Assembly (NCBI GenBank): GCA_005406025.1
Contig: BGZK01000222.1
Span: 496,001-560,000 of the forward strand
Direction: 5' to 3'
Origin: Eumeta japonica
Taxonomy: Eukaryota; Arthropoda; Insecta; Lepidoptera; Psychidae
Length of the DNA stretch: 64,000 nucleotides
Part shown: piece after piece, positions 34,200-46,999 of the stretch
How the letters are laid out: each line of letters opens with the position of its first letter
Position numbering within the stretch: the first letter of the stretch is position 1
The notes under the pieces: generated by a model
Databases searched by the model: none
The model's input: only the letters and a program-made list of their open reading frames with translations
What the model was told of the DNA's origin: nothing
Made by a program: the position numbers and the translations under genes

Positions 34200-37100
34200 A
34201 TGGCGTCGTTGTCGAGGTATGTTGTTTTTTTTTTATTAATAATATTATTTACACATAGTTCAGGCTAAAAAGTTATGTAGTTAAATTACTATAATGTTCA
34301 GTATTTTTTTATTACATATTGGTAATGATGTTTTGTTGAGATAGAATTAAAAAGCGCTCCCATCTTACAACCCCACCTAAGTTTTCTTTAATTAATTTTA
34401 CAATTATTTCATTTTCAGTCTTTTACCCGCCCCAACACAAGTCGTATGGGACCGTGACGATGAACGAAATGCGCAACGTGTGGGTAGCGCACTGGTGGTG
34501 TCACAAACAAATATCCCACCGTACGGCAAAAGGAAAGGTTGGGTTCCGCGAACTGAAGAAGATTTTGGAGGTATCGCTTTATTTACTATCGCTTATGGTG
34601 AATATTAATCTATGTAATGTGCTAGTGTAGAAAACACAGTGGCAATGTTGTAGATTGAGCATTTCAGCTTTGAAGCACTGAGTAAACAAACGAAATCTTG
34701 AGCCTTCATTTAATTCAGTAGTTAGTGAAAACTGCTCAATTTATTTATGCATAAGAAGTTTTGTGTGCCAATAGTTATTTTCTTTATAAAAATATATTAT
34801 ATTAATAGAAATTTTTTTTGAAAAATATTGTTATTTTTTGGGAGTTAGCTGTTATGTCATTTCCTTATTTAACTTCTACTGTCATTTGGTCTGAATTACA
34901 TCTTTCCTAGTGTTAAAATTTTTGTGTTGAAAACTATCTTCTGTTGTACTATATCAGATATATAGACAATAGTCACTATTAAAATACAGTAGAGCTTCTC
35001 TAATCCAGATAGGTGAAAACAAAACCCTAACAGATTAACAAGGCATTTGGATTATGGCCTGCAATATTCTAATAGTAGCAAATACATATAATTAACTTTA
35101 CTTTCCTTGATTACATACTGGATATAAATAAATTTTATTTTGTGTTTAAATAATATTATCTCCAAGTGATAATATTAAACATATTAAAATTACATTTATA
35201 AATAAAAACATATATATTGAAGAGGCTGCCTACCTAACTCTAGTACTGGCAAATGGATGAGAAAAGAGTGGGTGGAGACAGACAGGCATAGGTGCTGTGC
35301 ATTTTCATTGCACTAAGTGATTACAATTAACACTAAAACATAACTATTCAAATTTTTTATCCATGAATGTTAATGGTGTAATAATTATTGCTATAAAAAA
35401 ATTATAAACTCACACTTATTTCCCAGAAGGCTAAGCAGAGACTATAGATTTCCACATGATAGTATAATATCTCTTTTACTTCATTGCAATCCATCAATCA
35501 TTTCATGCAAAATCTTGGATTTTGGATACTTAAAATTTGTTCTTATAATGCGGTAGGATATTATTTTAACTGTTTCATAGTTTGCTAGTGGCACAAAGTG
35601 CAAAGGCACTACTTCTTTATTAGACCACTAGCTGTCCTGCCCGCTTAGCTGGATAATTTTTATTATAAATAAAATGGCGAAGGATTTACAGAATTCGAAA
35701 AATGAGTAGCCTAGAGCCATCATCCAAATCATCCCGCATCGAATGGTCCCAGTCCCATGTCTATACGTTTAGTATTGTTTACGTGATTGGCGAACAAAGA
35801 CAACCTATTTTTATTATATATGTATAGATATGGTACAATTAAAAGTTTCATTTTTAATATTTCCTTTTCATTCATATCTTGAACAATGAACCATAGATAA
35901 AATTATTTAACATTGTTCTTAACAGTGTTCGGTCAAAGTCCCAACTGTTGAAATTCCACAGGTACAAATTCAATGGATACCTCATCAGTAAATGGTGTTT
36001 TTATTTTCAGATGGAGGTGCATTTCCTGAGATCCATGTGGCTCAATATCCCCTTAGTATGGGCGCAAGAGGCAAAGAAAGCACCTCTAATGCTTTAGCCG
36101 TACAGCTTGATGAATCGGGAAAAGTCAAATATTCAGCTATTGCTCGTCAAGGACATGGGGCCGATAAGGTTTATTAATATATATTAATAAAACTAAGAGT
36201 AACATGTACGCTTAGCTTTTAAAGAAACTGCCACTTAAACACTAATCCTAGATGAAAATATTTTAAAAATGTCAACTGCAATATTACAACATACGATTAT
36301 TATTTATTACATTGTGCACTATATTTATTTTATTTTAAAATTTCAAGTTTTGTAAGGAGGCATCCATTAATTACATGAGATACTTAATGGGGAAGCCGAA
36401 TCTCACTCAAACTTAATGGGGTTGGAAGGGAGGGGGTCTCTCCAAATACATATAATTTTTATTCTCCAAGAAACAGTGCAAAATTGTGAGAAAACTGGGT
36501 TAAAGTAAATAAAACATGATTTTCTACTAAAATAATATATTTATTGTAATATTTATCTAGCTACTGAGTCTCTGTGTGCATGTGACAATGGCTTAGAATG
36601 GCTAAATCAGAGAGGCTAAAGGAGGAGATGATTTTACTGAAAATTGCATGGACATGCATTTACACTAAAATCACATTCTAAAGAATATCGTCTGAAATTA
36701 ATGTGGGGGAGCACTCGAACTAAATCTCTTGAAATCTAACCAAGGGGGAGGGATTTGAAAAATCGCCGAAATTGCCCCATTTAATTAATGAATGCCCCCT
36801 AAGTGTAAAAATTATTATTTTATACACTAATAAATGTAAACTACTTTGAATTATTTTACATTTTGATAAAAGTATATGATAATTTTATTATACTGTATTT
36901 ATTTCATTGCTTTACAGCTTGAAATATTTACTATACCAGTAGATTATAAATATTGGTATTACATAAATTATGTCATGTGTCATATAGATTTCTCATTTCC
37001 CAGATAATATATTCCAAGCTCACTGATTTGCTGCCAGCGGAAGTTCTGGCCGAAGACGATCCATCTTTACAGAAACCAGACGATGAAGACATCCAGGAGA

Positions 37101-40100
37101 TCACGGAAAAAACAAAGCAAGCTTTAGAAAAGTTGACCAATGCTAAAATATCGGCCGCCATGCCTGTCAAAGCCGCCGCCAAAGCTGTAAGATTCCTTTA
37201 TATGATTTAAATGCTCGTATCCTATATCAAAAAATATGTCACAATGAGATACTTTTGAAATCAAACATCTCCATAACATTTCTAATTTCTTAATTTACTT
37301 TTTGCATATATTAATGAAAATCCCATTTCATCAGCTGCTTGTTTTTCTTTTTTATTAATTAAATGTTAAATTGTTTTTAATAAAATTCATCAGCATGGAT
37401 ACAAATTTTAACACATTTGCACTCTTATGTTTCATACAACTGAATATTGTGAGAACAAAAACCTGATATTTTATTAATAAACTCATGGTCCTTTTATTAT
37501 TATATCCTAAATTAGATGCATATAAAAGAACAGCATTGTCTATTGCCGTTGATAGTGCAGTAACATTTTCAGGCACCAGCTCAATACATCAGATACACAC
37601 CAGCACAGCAAGGTGGGCAGTTCAACTCTGGTGCCAAACAGAGAGTTATTAGGTCAGTAATTTGATATTTCAATTTATTTATGGATAGACTGTACTCGTA
37701 AGTTTGTAGATGTGGATTATAAGTTATCATACTTTTATAATTACTTATGTAAACCATAAATAAATATTTGATATAAAAGTTAATGGAGTTGGTTATTTAT
37801 AATGTGGCTGACTAATTTTATGTTTACGTTTTTGATGCAATAAAGTTATTATTATGTGTAATTAAGTTATTACTATAATTACCTATACATTGATAGTATT
37901 CAATTTACTTCCTCAGGATGGTGGAAGCGCAGGTAGATCCGATGGAACCTCCACGGTTCCAGATCAACAAAAAGATACCCCGTGCCGCTCCTTCGCCCCC
38001 TGCGCCAGTACTGCACTCGCCGCCGCGGCGGGTATCCGTCAAACAGCAAAGGGATTGGAAAGTGCCTCCTTGTGTTAGTCATTGGAAGAATGCTAAAGGT
38101 CAATCAATATATTGTTAATTTAGGTCATATTCGTTTAATTTTCTGTTTGCAGAAATATATATTTTATTTCATCTAATTACGTGTTTGTAATTAAGGGAAA
38201 ATTATTTTATTTATGATTCGTCATGATTTCAATATTTTTTTGCTTTGTAATAATATATATAAACATGGGTAAATATATGCCTATATATCATCAAATTTAA
38301 GAGATTCCAAATTACAAATATTTTTCTAAAACGTATTTTATATAAAGAAATATTTATATAATCATATTAACTTGCAATAGAAAAACAAATATATAAGTTA
38401 TTGTCTGGCCCTTAAATGTTCTAAAAGAAATTTTGATGTTACAATTTGAATAATGAAATTGTGGTTCTTCTTTTACAGGTTACACAATTCCTCTAGATAA
38501 GCGTCTAGCAGCTGATGGGCGAGGGTTACAGCAAGTGCACATTAATGAAAATTTCTCAAAACTCTCAGAAGCTTTGTATATAGCTGACAGAAAATGCCGT
38601 GAAGCAGTAGAAGCGAGAGCACAGTTAGAAAGAAGAATGGCTCAACGCGAGAAGGAGAAAAAAGAAGAGCATTTGAGGATGTTGGCTCAGAGGGCCAGGG
38701 ACCATAGAGCAGGTATATCAATCATATGTATTATTAAACATATCTTAATGAATTAAAAGAAATCAAACATTCACAATATTTTTAAATTGTATGAATCTTA
38801 TACGAGGTTTATTTTATCATTATATTTTAATTAAAAAATAAATTGTAAAATCTGAATTTAGGCAAATCAACTACACTTGTATGGTCTCAATTAACTATAA
38901 GATGTTTCTGGGCAGGCAATAGATTTTCATTTTGTTTATATTTGTGATATTGTATCCCATATTATCACATCAGGAATCAGAGCGCCCGAAGAGGAGAACG
39001 TCGAGTCAGCGGAGCCCGACGAGAGCGGTATGACGGCGGCGGAGCGCGACAAGCTGCGTGCCGAACGCCACAAAGACAGGCAGCGGGAGAGGAACATTGC
39101 CAGAGCTGCGCCCGACAAGAGGTACCAATGAAAGCAGAATGCTATTGTAATACTTTACCTGCAACAATGATTTGGAATATATTAACTTGAGCGGTGGTGG
39201 CTGTGGTGAAGAGCGTCGCTGTGAAACCAGATGGTATCAGGTTCAAATTTGACCACAGGGAAATTAACTGTTGAGTCGTCTACTTAAGTCAAATTTGACC
39301 TTTCGCTCTGTGCCTAGAATAACATATGCCATCAGTTCCAGAATTTGTTATCATATTGGTGGCAATGGTCACTAGCAGCCCAATCCGCTTTAGGGGTTTA
39401 AAATTCATGATTTATTCTTGCATTTAGTGTTCATATTTTTATATGAACACTAAAGAATTAAGGTGATAAATATGTATATATTTATATATGCACCATAAAT
39501 GGTGCAAATACTCTATATATGCATTTATGGTGCATATGTAAATACTATATATGCACCATAAATCCTGAAAAGATTGTACTTCTCAAATATTTATAGTGTA
39601 TTTTTATATTTTAAACATGAATAAAATTGTTAAAATTTTCTTAAATTTCTAGTCAATTAAGTAATTTTATTTCTATTATTCTGATAAAAGTAATTGCTTT
39701 TGCAGAATAATAATTTTTAATTTAAACCAATTCATATGCATTTACGAAATGTATAATATGATAAAATGTCTTATATCGGTACCATACTAAAAAAAACATT
39801 TTCAGTTGCAAACTAAAAATAAATCTAATTTGTAGAAATAAGTTGTCAGAGACGACCACTTAGCAGTTCTGTAGTTCTGATAAGGTATTTATAGATAAGA
39901 GATGTGTGAACCGCAGTGATATTTGGGACCGACAACTTAAATCACATGCACAAAGTGAATTGCTTAATTTAAGTCATTGGCAATTTGCCTTTAGCTGTAA
40001 TACGAAGTCAGTATGTACTATTTCAAAGGCCAACACTTGACCACTCAGGCACACCTTATTTTATATAAACAATAAATATTTTTTATTTTTTTTTTAAATA

Positions 40101-43043
40101 TGAATTTCAATTAAAAATATGTTTTTTTAATATTTTAGATCGAAACTGGCAAAGGAGAGGGAACGTGATATATCTGAACAAATAGCTCTGGGTCTACCGG
40201 CGAAGACCAATCAGGGTGGAGAGGCAATGTTCGATCAACGTTTGTTTAATACCAGCAAAGGCATGGACAGTGGTGAGTTATGATAGCGATTAACAAAAGT
40301 GAAGATGTAGTAGGTAGAAGTTCAGGAATACATTAGACAGCGACCTGTAAAATTGAAAGAGATAAGGCATATCATATGTTTCATTAATGATGTATGATCT
40401 AGTCATTTCTTATTTAATATATATTACAATGTTAATATATTAATTAAAATTTTAAAATAGTTCCTATTATTTCTATATATATATATATACTGCGATCTGG
40501 ACTAAATTGCTTAGGGATTATGTTCATGTGGAACTAGCCCGATCTCGTCTTATAGAATGTCGGACGTTGTCCAGGTTACGGCGACGACGAGGCATACAAC
40601 GTGTACGACAGGCCGTGGCGCGGCCAGGACTCGGCGGGCGCGCACATCTACCGGCCGCGCAACGCCGACCGCGACACCTACGGCGGCGACCTCGACGCCA
40701 TCGTCAACACGCGCCGGTGAGTCGACTCCTCTTCGCAGTAGTTTCAGCTGCTTTTAAGAGATTTAGGTTTTTTGTCGCGACCGTGCAGTGAGCTTGTAGA
40801 ACTGAGGCGTCCGATTTGCTGAGAATGTATGATATCAGAAAAATTAATTATTCAGGACATTTGAGAGAATATAAGGTTAATGTCAGTCCTCTTTGCAACA
40901 GTTGTAACACCCATTACTTAGGAACAGCACTATGCGCTCAATAACGCTAAGCTCTTACCGTGTGTACCATTTTCTAGAAATTTTAAAATAGAAGTGTATA
41001 GCATAAGCGAGTGCATAGTGTCATCCGTGAATACGGATGTAAGGAAATTTGTTCATAGAATCTAAAATTTTGATTGATCGATGTGAAAAGGTGAAGGGTG
41101 AAGTGAAAAGGAAGTTCACAACCTCTCAGAAGAGACTAACCAATAAACCACTTGTGATACATAATTGTACCTCACGTGAACATGTTTGTTATAGTTTTTG
41201 ATTTATTGTTATAATTTCTTATCTTTTATTATTTTTTGAATTTCACTTGACATGTTCCGAATATGCTAATCTATAAATTGCTCTGTCTAATGGTTGTATC
41301 TCGTTCAGGTTCGTCGCGGACAAGGAGTTCGCGGGGACGAGCGCGGGTGCGGCGCGCTCCGGGCCCGTTCAGTTTGAAAAAGACGCCGGCACATCCAAAG
41401 ACGATCAGGTGGGTATATCCTCATGTATATCGCACCGTGACCCGTCGATGATGCTTGTTCAAATGCTGTGAGCTTTATTTTCAGACGTTAAGTGCTAGAC
41501 GGGAAGAGATTTGGGCTCATTGGACATTCTTTGATTCTTTATTTGAGAGTTTATGTTTACCATCAATACTAAAATATATTCAGAACTGGCCAATATAAGC
41601 TGTAACAATGGTAGACCATTTAAATCACGAGTTTGTAAATTTCATACCTGCTAAGAGAATGTTCAACAGTTCATAATTCATAGAGCTGTATGTGCCATTT
41701 TACAGTATGTAAAATAACATGCACAATTTATTTATGCACTTAATATATGGAGAATATATTTGTATTAATTAAATAGGAAATAGAAGTTATAGGATTAATG
41801 TGGATAAAATAAAAACCAATATTTTTGAATTTATTTTTGTATATAAAAAAAAAATATGTTTATTTGGGGAACAGCATCAATGCAAATATTATGAAATATA
41901 AAATATGTGCAATAATAGTGTCTCAAAATACTTTACTACATAGTTTTATATAATAAAATAATTTACTGATTTGAAATCTTTCAATGTAGAATTAACTAGA
42001 AATTATTATTTGTTTCCTTGACTGTTTTTATTAATACTGGTCATTTCCTATAACGGAAGTAGGTTTTGACTTGTGAACTTGATTAATATAGTACATATTC
42101 GATCTGTGAGTGTACTTAAAGTTAAATGTTACGACGATTTCTCCACCGCCGCGTAAGCCCGCACTTCTTTCGTCACCTCGGAGAACGGTTTTCTTGCAAT
42201 GTGGGCAGAAATGATGAACACGCCAGATTTTTTTCGCTGTTGTAATTCAGTTGCGACGGAGGCACCAACATGGCTGCATTTTATAGGCGGCGCATCCGTT
42301 TGCACATATGAACTGCATACATTACACTAAGGGGCGTGGCCATCTACTTTGCATATTTTCCGCATTAGCGCCACAAGCGCTTGGTACACCGATTCGTGGC
42401 CATACCGTATAGGCCGCCCCGGCTCTCGGCCTCCTATTGGTTCCCATCAAGACACAATTTATAAGTGGATCACAATACTTTCATATCACATCTTATGATG
42501 TGATAATATGTGATATGAAGTTATTTGAAGAATTATTTCAAATAACTTCAAATATTACAAATAAATAAATCTTACAAGTAATCCTTAATAACCAATCTCT
42601 ACCTGGGTAATAAAACACATGTACTTAAATTGTTTAATATACATAAACACAAAAATGAATCCTTAAACTAGTTCATATACATAAATCATATAAAAGCATT
42701 TATTTTCACAAACATGTTTTGTTTATATCTAATTTAAAAACTAAGGGCTGCCCATAACACAAAATATTGAATGATTTGGATTCTAGATTTTCTCATGTGG
42801 CATCTGAAAGTACTTCAACATCAATGTGATACGTTTCTATTTCGTCTACAGTCGCGATCGTCGCAGCCGACGAACGACGCGGACTTCGATCCGTTCGGCC
42901 TGGATCGGTTCTTGAGCGAGGCCAAGCGCGCCGACCGGCCCAGCGCCGCGGGCGCCGGCGGCGGCGCCTCCGGCTCGGGCTCCGGCAGGAGGCGCGACCA
43001 CCACGACCATCCTTCCCATCATCCTAAGAAGAGGCGTGAATAA
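34200..43043 (+). CDS. SNW1: SNW1 / SKIP (Bx42) spliceosome and transcription coregulator, 12 coding exons
   Basis: SKIP/Prp45-family protein. It is a component of activated spliceosomes (NTC-related) and also a nuclear coregulator (Notch, TGF-beta and nuclear-receptor pathways in animals). Exons: 34200-34216, 34419-34570, 36011-36168, 37004-37186, 37573-37652, 37917-38098, 38479-38712, 38974-39121, 40139-40272, 40575-40716, 41309-41408 and 42852-43043. All introns are GT-AG and all phases close, giving 1722 nt and 573 aa. Visible landmarks are MASLSSLLPAPTQVVWDRDD, PPYGKRKGWVPR, GAFPEIHVAQYPLSMG, GYTIPLDKRLAADGRGLQ, HINENFSKLSEALYIADRK, a charged coiled-coil-like stretch (RRMAQREKEKKEEHLRMLAQ) and GYGDDEAYNVYDRPWR. 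The tail is Gly/Ala/Ser-rich and ends HHPKKRRE, a likely nuclear localisation signal. The signature SNWKN reads SHWKN here (residues 251-255). Vertebrate SNW1 is about 536 aa, so this one is slightly longer, mainly in its low-complexity C-terminus. Confidence 0.97.
35402..35560 (-). mobile_element. Non-LTR retrotransposon 3'-end remnant (SNW1 intron 2)
   Basis: AACTCACACTTATTTCCCAGAAGGCTAAGCAGAGACTA and TTTCATGCAA...TTAAAATTTG match the 4893-5180 family, minus orientation (landmarks given in pieces: TTTCCCAGAAGGCTAAGC, ACTTAAAATTTG). Confidence 0.6.
35620..35830 (+). repeat. Interspersed repeat remnant (SNW1 intron 2)
   Basis: CCACTAGCTGTCCTGCCCGC...GATAATTTTTATTATAAAT is a common lepidopteran retroelement tail type. 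Non-coding. Confidence 0.4.
39190..39400 (+). repeat. Possible tRNA-derived SINE remnant (SNW1 intron 8)
   Basis: GAGCGGTGGTGGCTGTGGTG (box A-like) and CAGGTTCAAATTTGACC (box B-like GGTTCAAAT) spaced about 45 nt apart. Related sequence continues near 39915-40060. Weak. Confidence 0.35.
39423..39454. repeat. 14-bp perfect hairpin and palindromic cluster
   Basis: TTTAGTGTTCATAT, loop TTTT, ATATGAACACTAAA. Just downstream (39466-39565), ATATATGCACCATAAA recurs in direct and inverted copies. In SNW1 intron 8. Confidence 0.7.
42123..42466 (+). mobile_element. Unclassified repeat family D, uninterrupted copy
   Basis: About 340 bp from TGTTACGACGATTTCTCCAC to GGCTCTCGGCC...CAAGACACAATT. Homologous in order and on the opposite strand to the host element at 56820-58048, which is split there by an RTE insertion. 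GC-rich, no coding frame. It lies in SNW1 intron 11. Confidence 0.7.
42517..42549. repeat. 13-bp-arm hairpin
   Basis: GAAGTTATTTGAA, 7-nt loop, TTCAAATAACTTC. A second imperfect hairpin (TCATATCACAT...ATGTGATATGA) abuts it at 42481-42518, just beyond repeat D. Confidence 0.7.
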
Positions 43044-43594
43044 GCGAGCGGGATGTGTTTTGTACCATATTCCAGTCGAGTATGTACTTTCTGTATTATA
43101 TACAAAATTAATACATCTGGGTTGATGTGTTCTTTAAATGACCATTAAATATTCAAATAGTCGTAAGTGGTGAATTAGATGTATATACATGCCATTATTT
43201 GCAATGACATGAAATACACAGCAACCTTTACTGTGTAAGAAAGAAATAGTAAGATTTTATGTGCAAAAATTATATTTCATTTGTATTTTTGGCCATTTAA
43301 AAGCTAGAAAGTTAGATAGAGTTGAGATTTTGCTATGTATTTTAATAAAATATCAGATTGTAAAAAAATCCAACTTAGTATTGCAAACATTGGATATTCA
43401 ACAAACAAACTTAATTACTTTTATCTCTTTCAGATGCACTTTGGTATTGAATTTTCGCGTTACTTTGTACAGCTCCTATTGATTACTTTTTTAGTTTTTA
43501 ATAGTTGTGTAAGATTACGTAATATGATTTTTTTCCTTTACATGGATGCTTAGTTAATTGTAAAAGAAGTTATAGTCTGTTTGTATGTGATTCT

Positions 43595-43600
43595 AATAAA
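43595..43600 (+). terminator. SNW1 poly(A) signal
   Basis: AATAAA about 550 nt past the SNW1 stop codon, followed within 30 nt by T-rich and TGT-containing sequence. It is the best-placed candidate. An earlier AATAAA-like site at about 43343 could be an alternative. Confidence 0.5.
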
Positions 43601-44045
43601 TACATTTTTAGAAACATTTTGTCCTGTGTACAATAGAACCTTTTATTATGAAAAATATTAGAAAAATAATATAATAATTTTTTGTTATACACACAAAAAC
43701 ACTTTATTTATGAAGTATCTAGAATAAAATTCTGTGTTGAAATATAAATTGAATATTTATCCAGGTTTTATTTTCCTGTTTACTTGAATCTTTGTACTGA
43801 AAAAATTTTTTCGAACATTCTCGATTCTAATGTACTGATTCTATTCAAAAGTGTTTACAGTCCAATACCCTATGTTGTGACATGACTTTGGATTAACAGA
43901 ATTTGTTAACATTGTGTTTATAAAAATCGGATTTATATCATATAAAAGGTATCAAATTTGAATAGTTTTTTTTTCGACCTATTACAAAATCCTTAATTGT
44001 GTGTAAAAACTTTTATTACATGCAAGTTGTCCAGAAGATAGTGAA

Positions 44046-44290
44046 TACGTAGGGCGTACTGAAAAATTATGGAATTAATGAGAAAAAATTACTATGAATG
44101 GCCAAAAATGAATTAATTGTTTCTCGAAATATTCTTCATTAGCATAAATGTTTCATACAAAAAACCGATTTTGAAAACATTTATGGCACTCCTCCCTGGT
44201 GACTTGGAGACATGTTTTTCATATTCTCTGACAGTCTCTTTTGGTGATAAAAATCATTGGCCGCGAACTGCGAAATTGACGGAATTACAA
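44046..44290 (-). mobile_element. Mariner 3'-end fragment
   Basis: TACGTAGGGCGTACTGAAAA terminus followed by sequence matching 61657-61890, including CTCCTCCCTGGTGACTTGG and the complement of the transposase C-terminus. Only the 3' end is present, minus orientation. Confidence 0.8.
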
Positions 44291-44299
44291 TAATTTCTA

Positions 44300-44950
44300 G
44301 TAAATGCCATTGAACCTTTAACTATGGAACCCCAGAAATAATGTAGGAGTAAAGCTAAATTTTATTGAAATTGCTCAAATTATAAGGGTGCTTATTAACC
44401 TTACAAAACTCAGTCACGGAACCATAAGCCACTTTAATCGCTTTATTTTCTCTTTGTGCTTATGAGAACAACTTCTGTAAATTTCAACGAAATTGGTAAG
44501 GTTGCTATAAAATTTGTTATTTATACTCACGAAATCATAAAATATGTATCCTGCATGTTTAACTACTTTCTAGCTATTTCCATACTCAAAATTTATTTAA
44601 ATCAGTATGAATATAGAATTCATAGTAATTTTCACTATACCTTTAATATGTATTTTATATGTACATATGTTTGCATTAATTTTCAACTATATTTGTAACA
44701 AATTTTGTTGAAATCAATTAAATTGAATTTTTAGTAATACTCATAGAACCCTAAAAAATGTATGTATCTTTATGTTAATTTTCAGCTATATTTATCTCTT
44801 AAAAAATGTATCATACAATACATTCCTTTATTAGTTTTCAGCTACCTACATTTTAAATTTTATTGAAATCGGTTACATTATAAGGTTTCTTAGTAATCGA
44901 GAAACACTAAAGACATCATGTACAGGATGGAATTAATTGATCATGCAACT
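44300..44950. repeat. Diverged tandem array, left part
   Basis: Units of roughly 100 bp repeat the order TTTTCAGCTATA, AAATTTTATTGAAATC(GG), TTTTTAGTAATACTCA, (G)AACCCTAAAAAATGTAT. The array resumes at 46590-46980. Confidence 0.55.
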
Positions 44951-45049
44951 TTTCGCAAATGTTATAATCTCCTTTTTTAGAACTTTGCCAAAGTAAATAT
45001 AACAAATATATATTATTGAAAATGTATTTATAAATAATATAAAACAATA

Positions 45050-46450
45050 TTGTCACGACCCTAGTAAATACTCGGCCAGCCGCCATCGCGAACACCGTGC
45101 CGGACGCCGCGCCTCGCGCTCGGGCTATGCAATATATATTATTTTAAAAAAAATATCTAATCACTTACCTACAAATTACACTTGATATTGTCAATAAAGT
45201 TCGCCGCAGATATGATTACACTATTTACACTAGTTTCTGAATTTCCATATTTGTTTCACTTACCTCTAAATAAACAAGGCAAAATATCGCGTAGACGAAA
45301 AATAGCATGCAATATTTCTTGTGGACTCGCGGGTTGTTGACTGTTAGGGTAAAGTTTCACTATAAAGTTTTAAAGCCGCAACAGTGTCACCTCTACAAAC
45401 TCCCCAACAAAAAATCACAATTGCATATTCAATAGCAGTGTTATTAAACACTTCAGTATTAATTACATACAATCTTAGTTTCAGAAACGTCAACACAGTG
45501 CCGTAAATAGCCTTTTCTGCGCCCTTGTTTTCCTTTTATGCTATATGTACCCTAGCTAGAGTAATGCTATGTATAAGGCCTACTTTATTTCATTTAGGGT
45601 GATAAAATAAAGCACAAGGACCTTGGTGTTGGTGGACCGATTACCTAATATTTTGAAAGAAAAATCTATTTTTTTAAAGAACTAGAACTGATGTGGACAA
45701 ACAAGCAGACGAACTATTTCTGTGGAGCCTTCACCTATTATACCACCCACTGTATCTCACTCACTAAAACTCAAACGCAAGTTCACTAGTGCAAATGTGT
45801 TGCCCACCCTGATGTAATTCTATGCCATAACCGACTTTCAATATGGACACTGAAAATAGCTGAGGAGGTCTTCTTTCGCTTTTTTAACTAAATAACATAC
45901 ATCATCAAATATTGCATTCACATTCAAATGGAATCATCTTTACAATAATGTTTTTCTGATTTAATTTTTGGGCCACTGGTCTTCATACTTCTATGTTTAA
46001 ATAACACCTTGCAAAGTTTCAGTAAAGTGTAAATTAAATTAATTTTAAATACTTGGTATGGTAGTTTTGAATAAGGAAGGTAGCATAATATAAATTGCAT
46101 TTAAGTATGAATTAGTGAAAAAACGTTTGGACTCGAGCACTAGGGGCGCATCGGGAACTTATCAGGAGCAAACCGAAAAAATAATTTCCTGTCTGGTTTG
46201 GCCATTCTTGCGCCCCCCAGAGTCTACGCCCTGGGCCTGGGCACCTATTTACGGCATTATAGGCCCTATTTACGGCACTGCGTAAACATAACAAAATACC
46301 TAAAGTTCCTTGAAAGATTAACGACCACGCTCTGCGCAAATTAGTTAGGGAGACACGGCAACAGGCACGATCACCGGGGCGCGACCGACCCGCACTTCGT
46401 GAACGCGCTTGAGGAGGCGCGACGTGACACGATTTTCAACAAGGTCGCAA
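45050..46450. other. DNA interrupting the tandem array
   Basis: Bounded by GC-rich patches (45055-45125, TGTCACGACCCTAGTAAATA and CCGCGCCTCGCGCTCGGGC; 46340-46440, GCACGATCACCGGGGCGCGA). Between them no coding frame is recognised, although GCCGTAAATAGCC and GCCCTATTTACGGC echo each other at 45510 and 46260. Possibly a non-autonomous transposon. Ends not defined. Confidence 0.4.
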
Positions 46451-46589
46451 GGTTGGAACTTTGTACATCTTTAGAACATGTTCTAAGCTATTTATGTCAG
46501 AACAGCTACTTCAGTGACTATGGCTTTTTTTGGAAAAGTTGTTCTAATAAATAAGGTTTATGAATATTTGCAGAAGATGCATGATCGAT

Positions 46590-46980
46590 TCCATATGGTA
46601 TGCTTTATTATTTCCAGCTAACTTCCTATTAAATTTTATCTAAAACTGAGAGTTCTTAATAATTTTCATGAAGCCCTAAAATGTATCTTATATGCTTTCA
46701 AAACTACCTCCTCAATTTTAATGAAACTCAAAACTTGTCTTAAAAATATATTGTATTTCAAGTTCTCAAAAGTATTGTATCATAGTTAAACAAATATGTT
46801 TTCATGGTTTCCAACTCTCCACTAAAGTTTGTCTAAATCAGAATAACAGGAATTAATATTCTCATGGACCCCTAAAAATGTATTGTATATCCGTTTATTT
46901 ATATCTCCATACTAAATATTATTGAAATTGTAAGTTTTTAGTAATTCTTTCACAGAATGCTAAATAAGAATTGAAAACGA
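46590..46980. repeat. Diverged tandem array, right part
   Basis: Continues the 44300-44950 pattern: AAATTTTATCTAAAACTGAG, TTAATAATTTTCATGAAGCC, CTAAAATGTATCTTATATGC, then two more similar units. Confidence 0.5.
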
Positions 46981-46999
46981 TAATTTATATTGTAGACAG

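Noticed and set aside
34571..36010. SNW1 intron 2 as a minor (U12) intron, because the donor reads GTATCGCTTT
   Set aside because: The donor differs from GTATCCTTT, and no TCCTTAAC-like branch site precedes the TTTTCAG acceptor.
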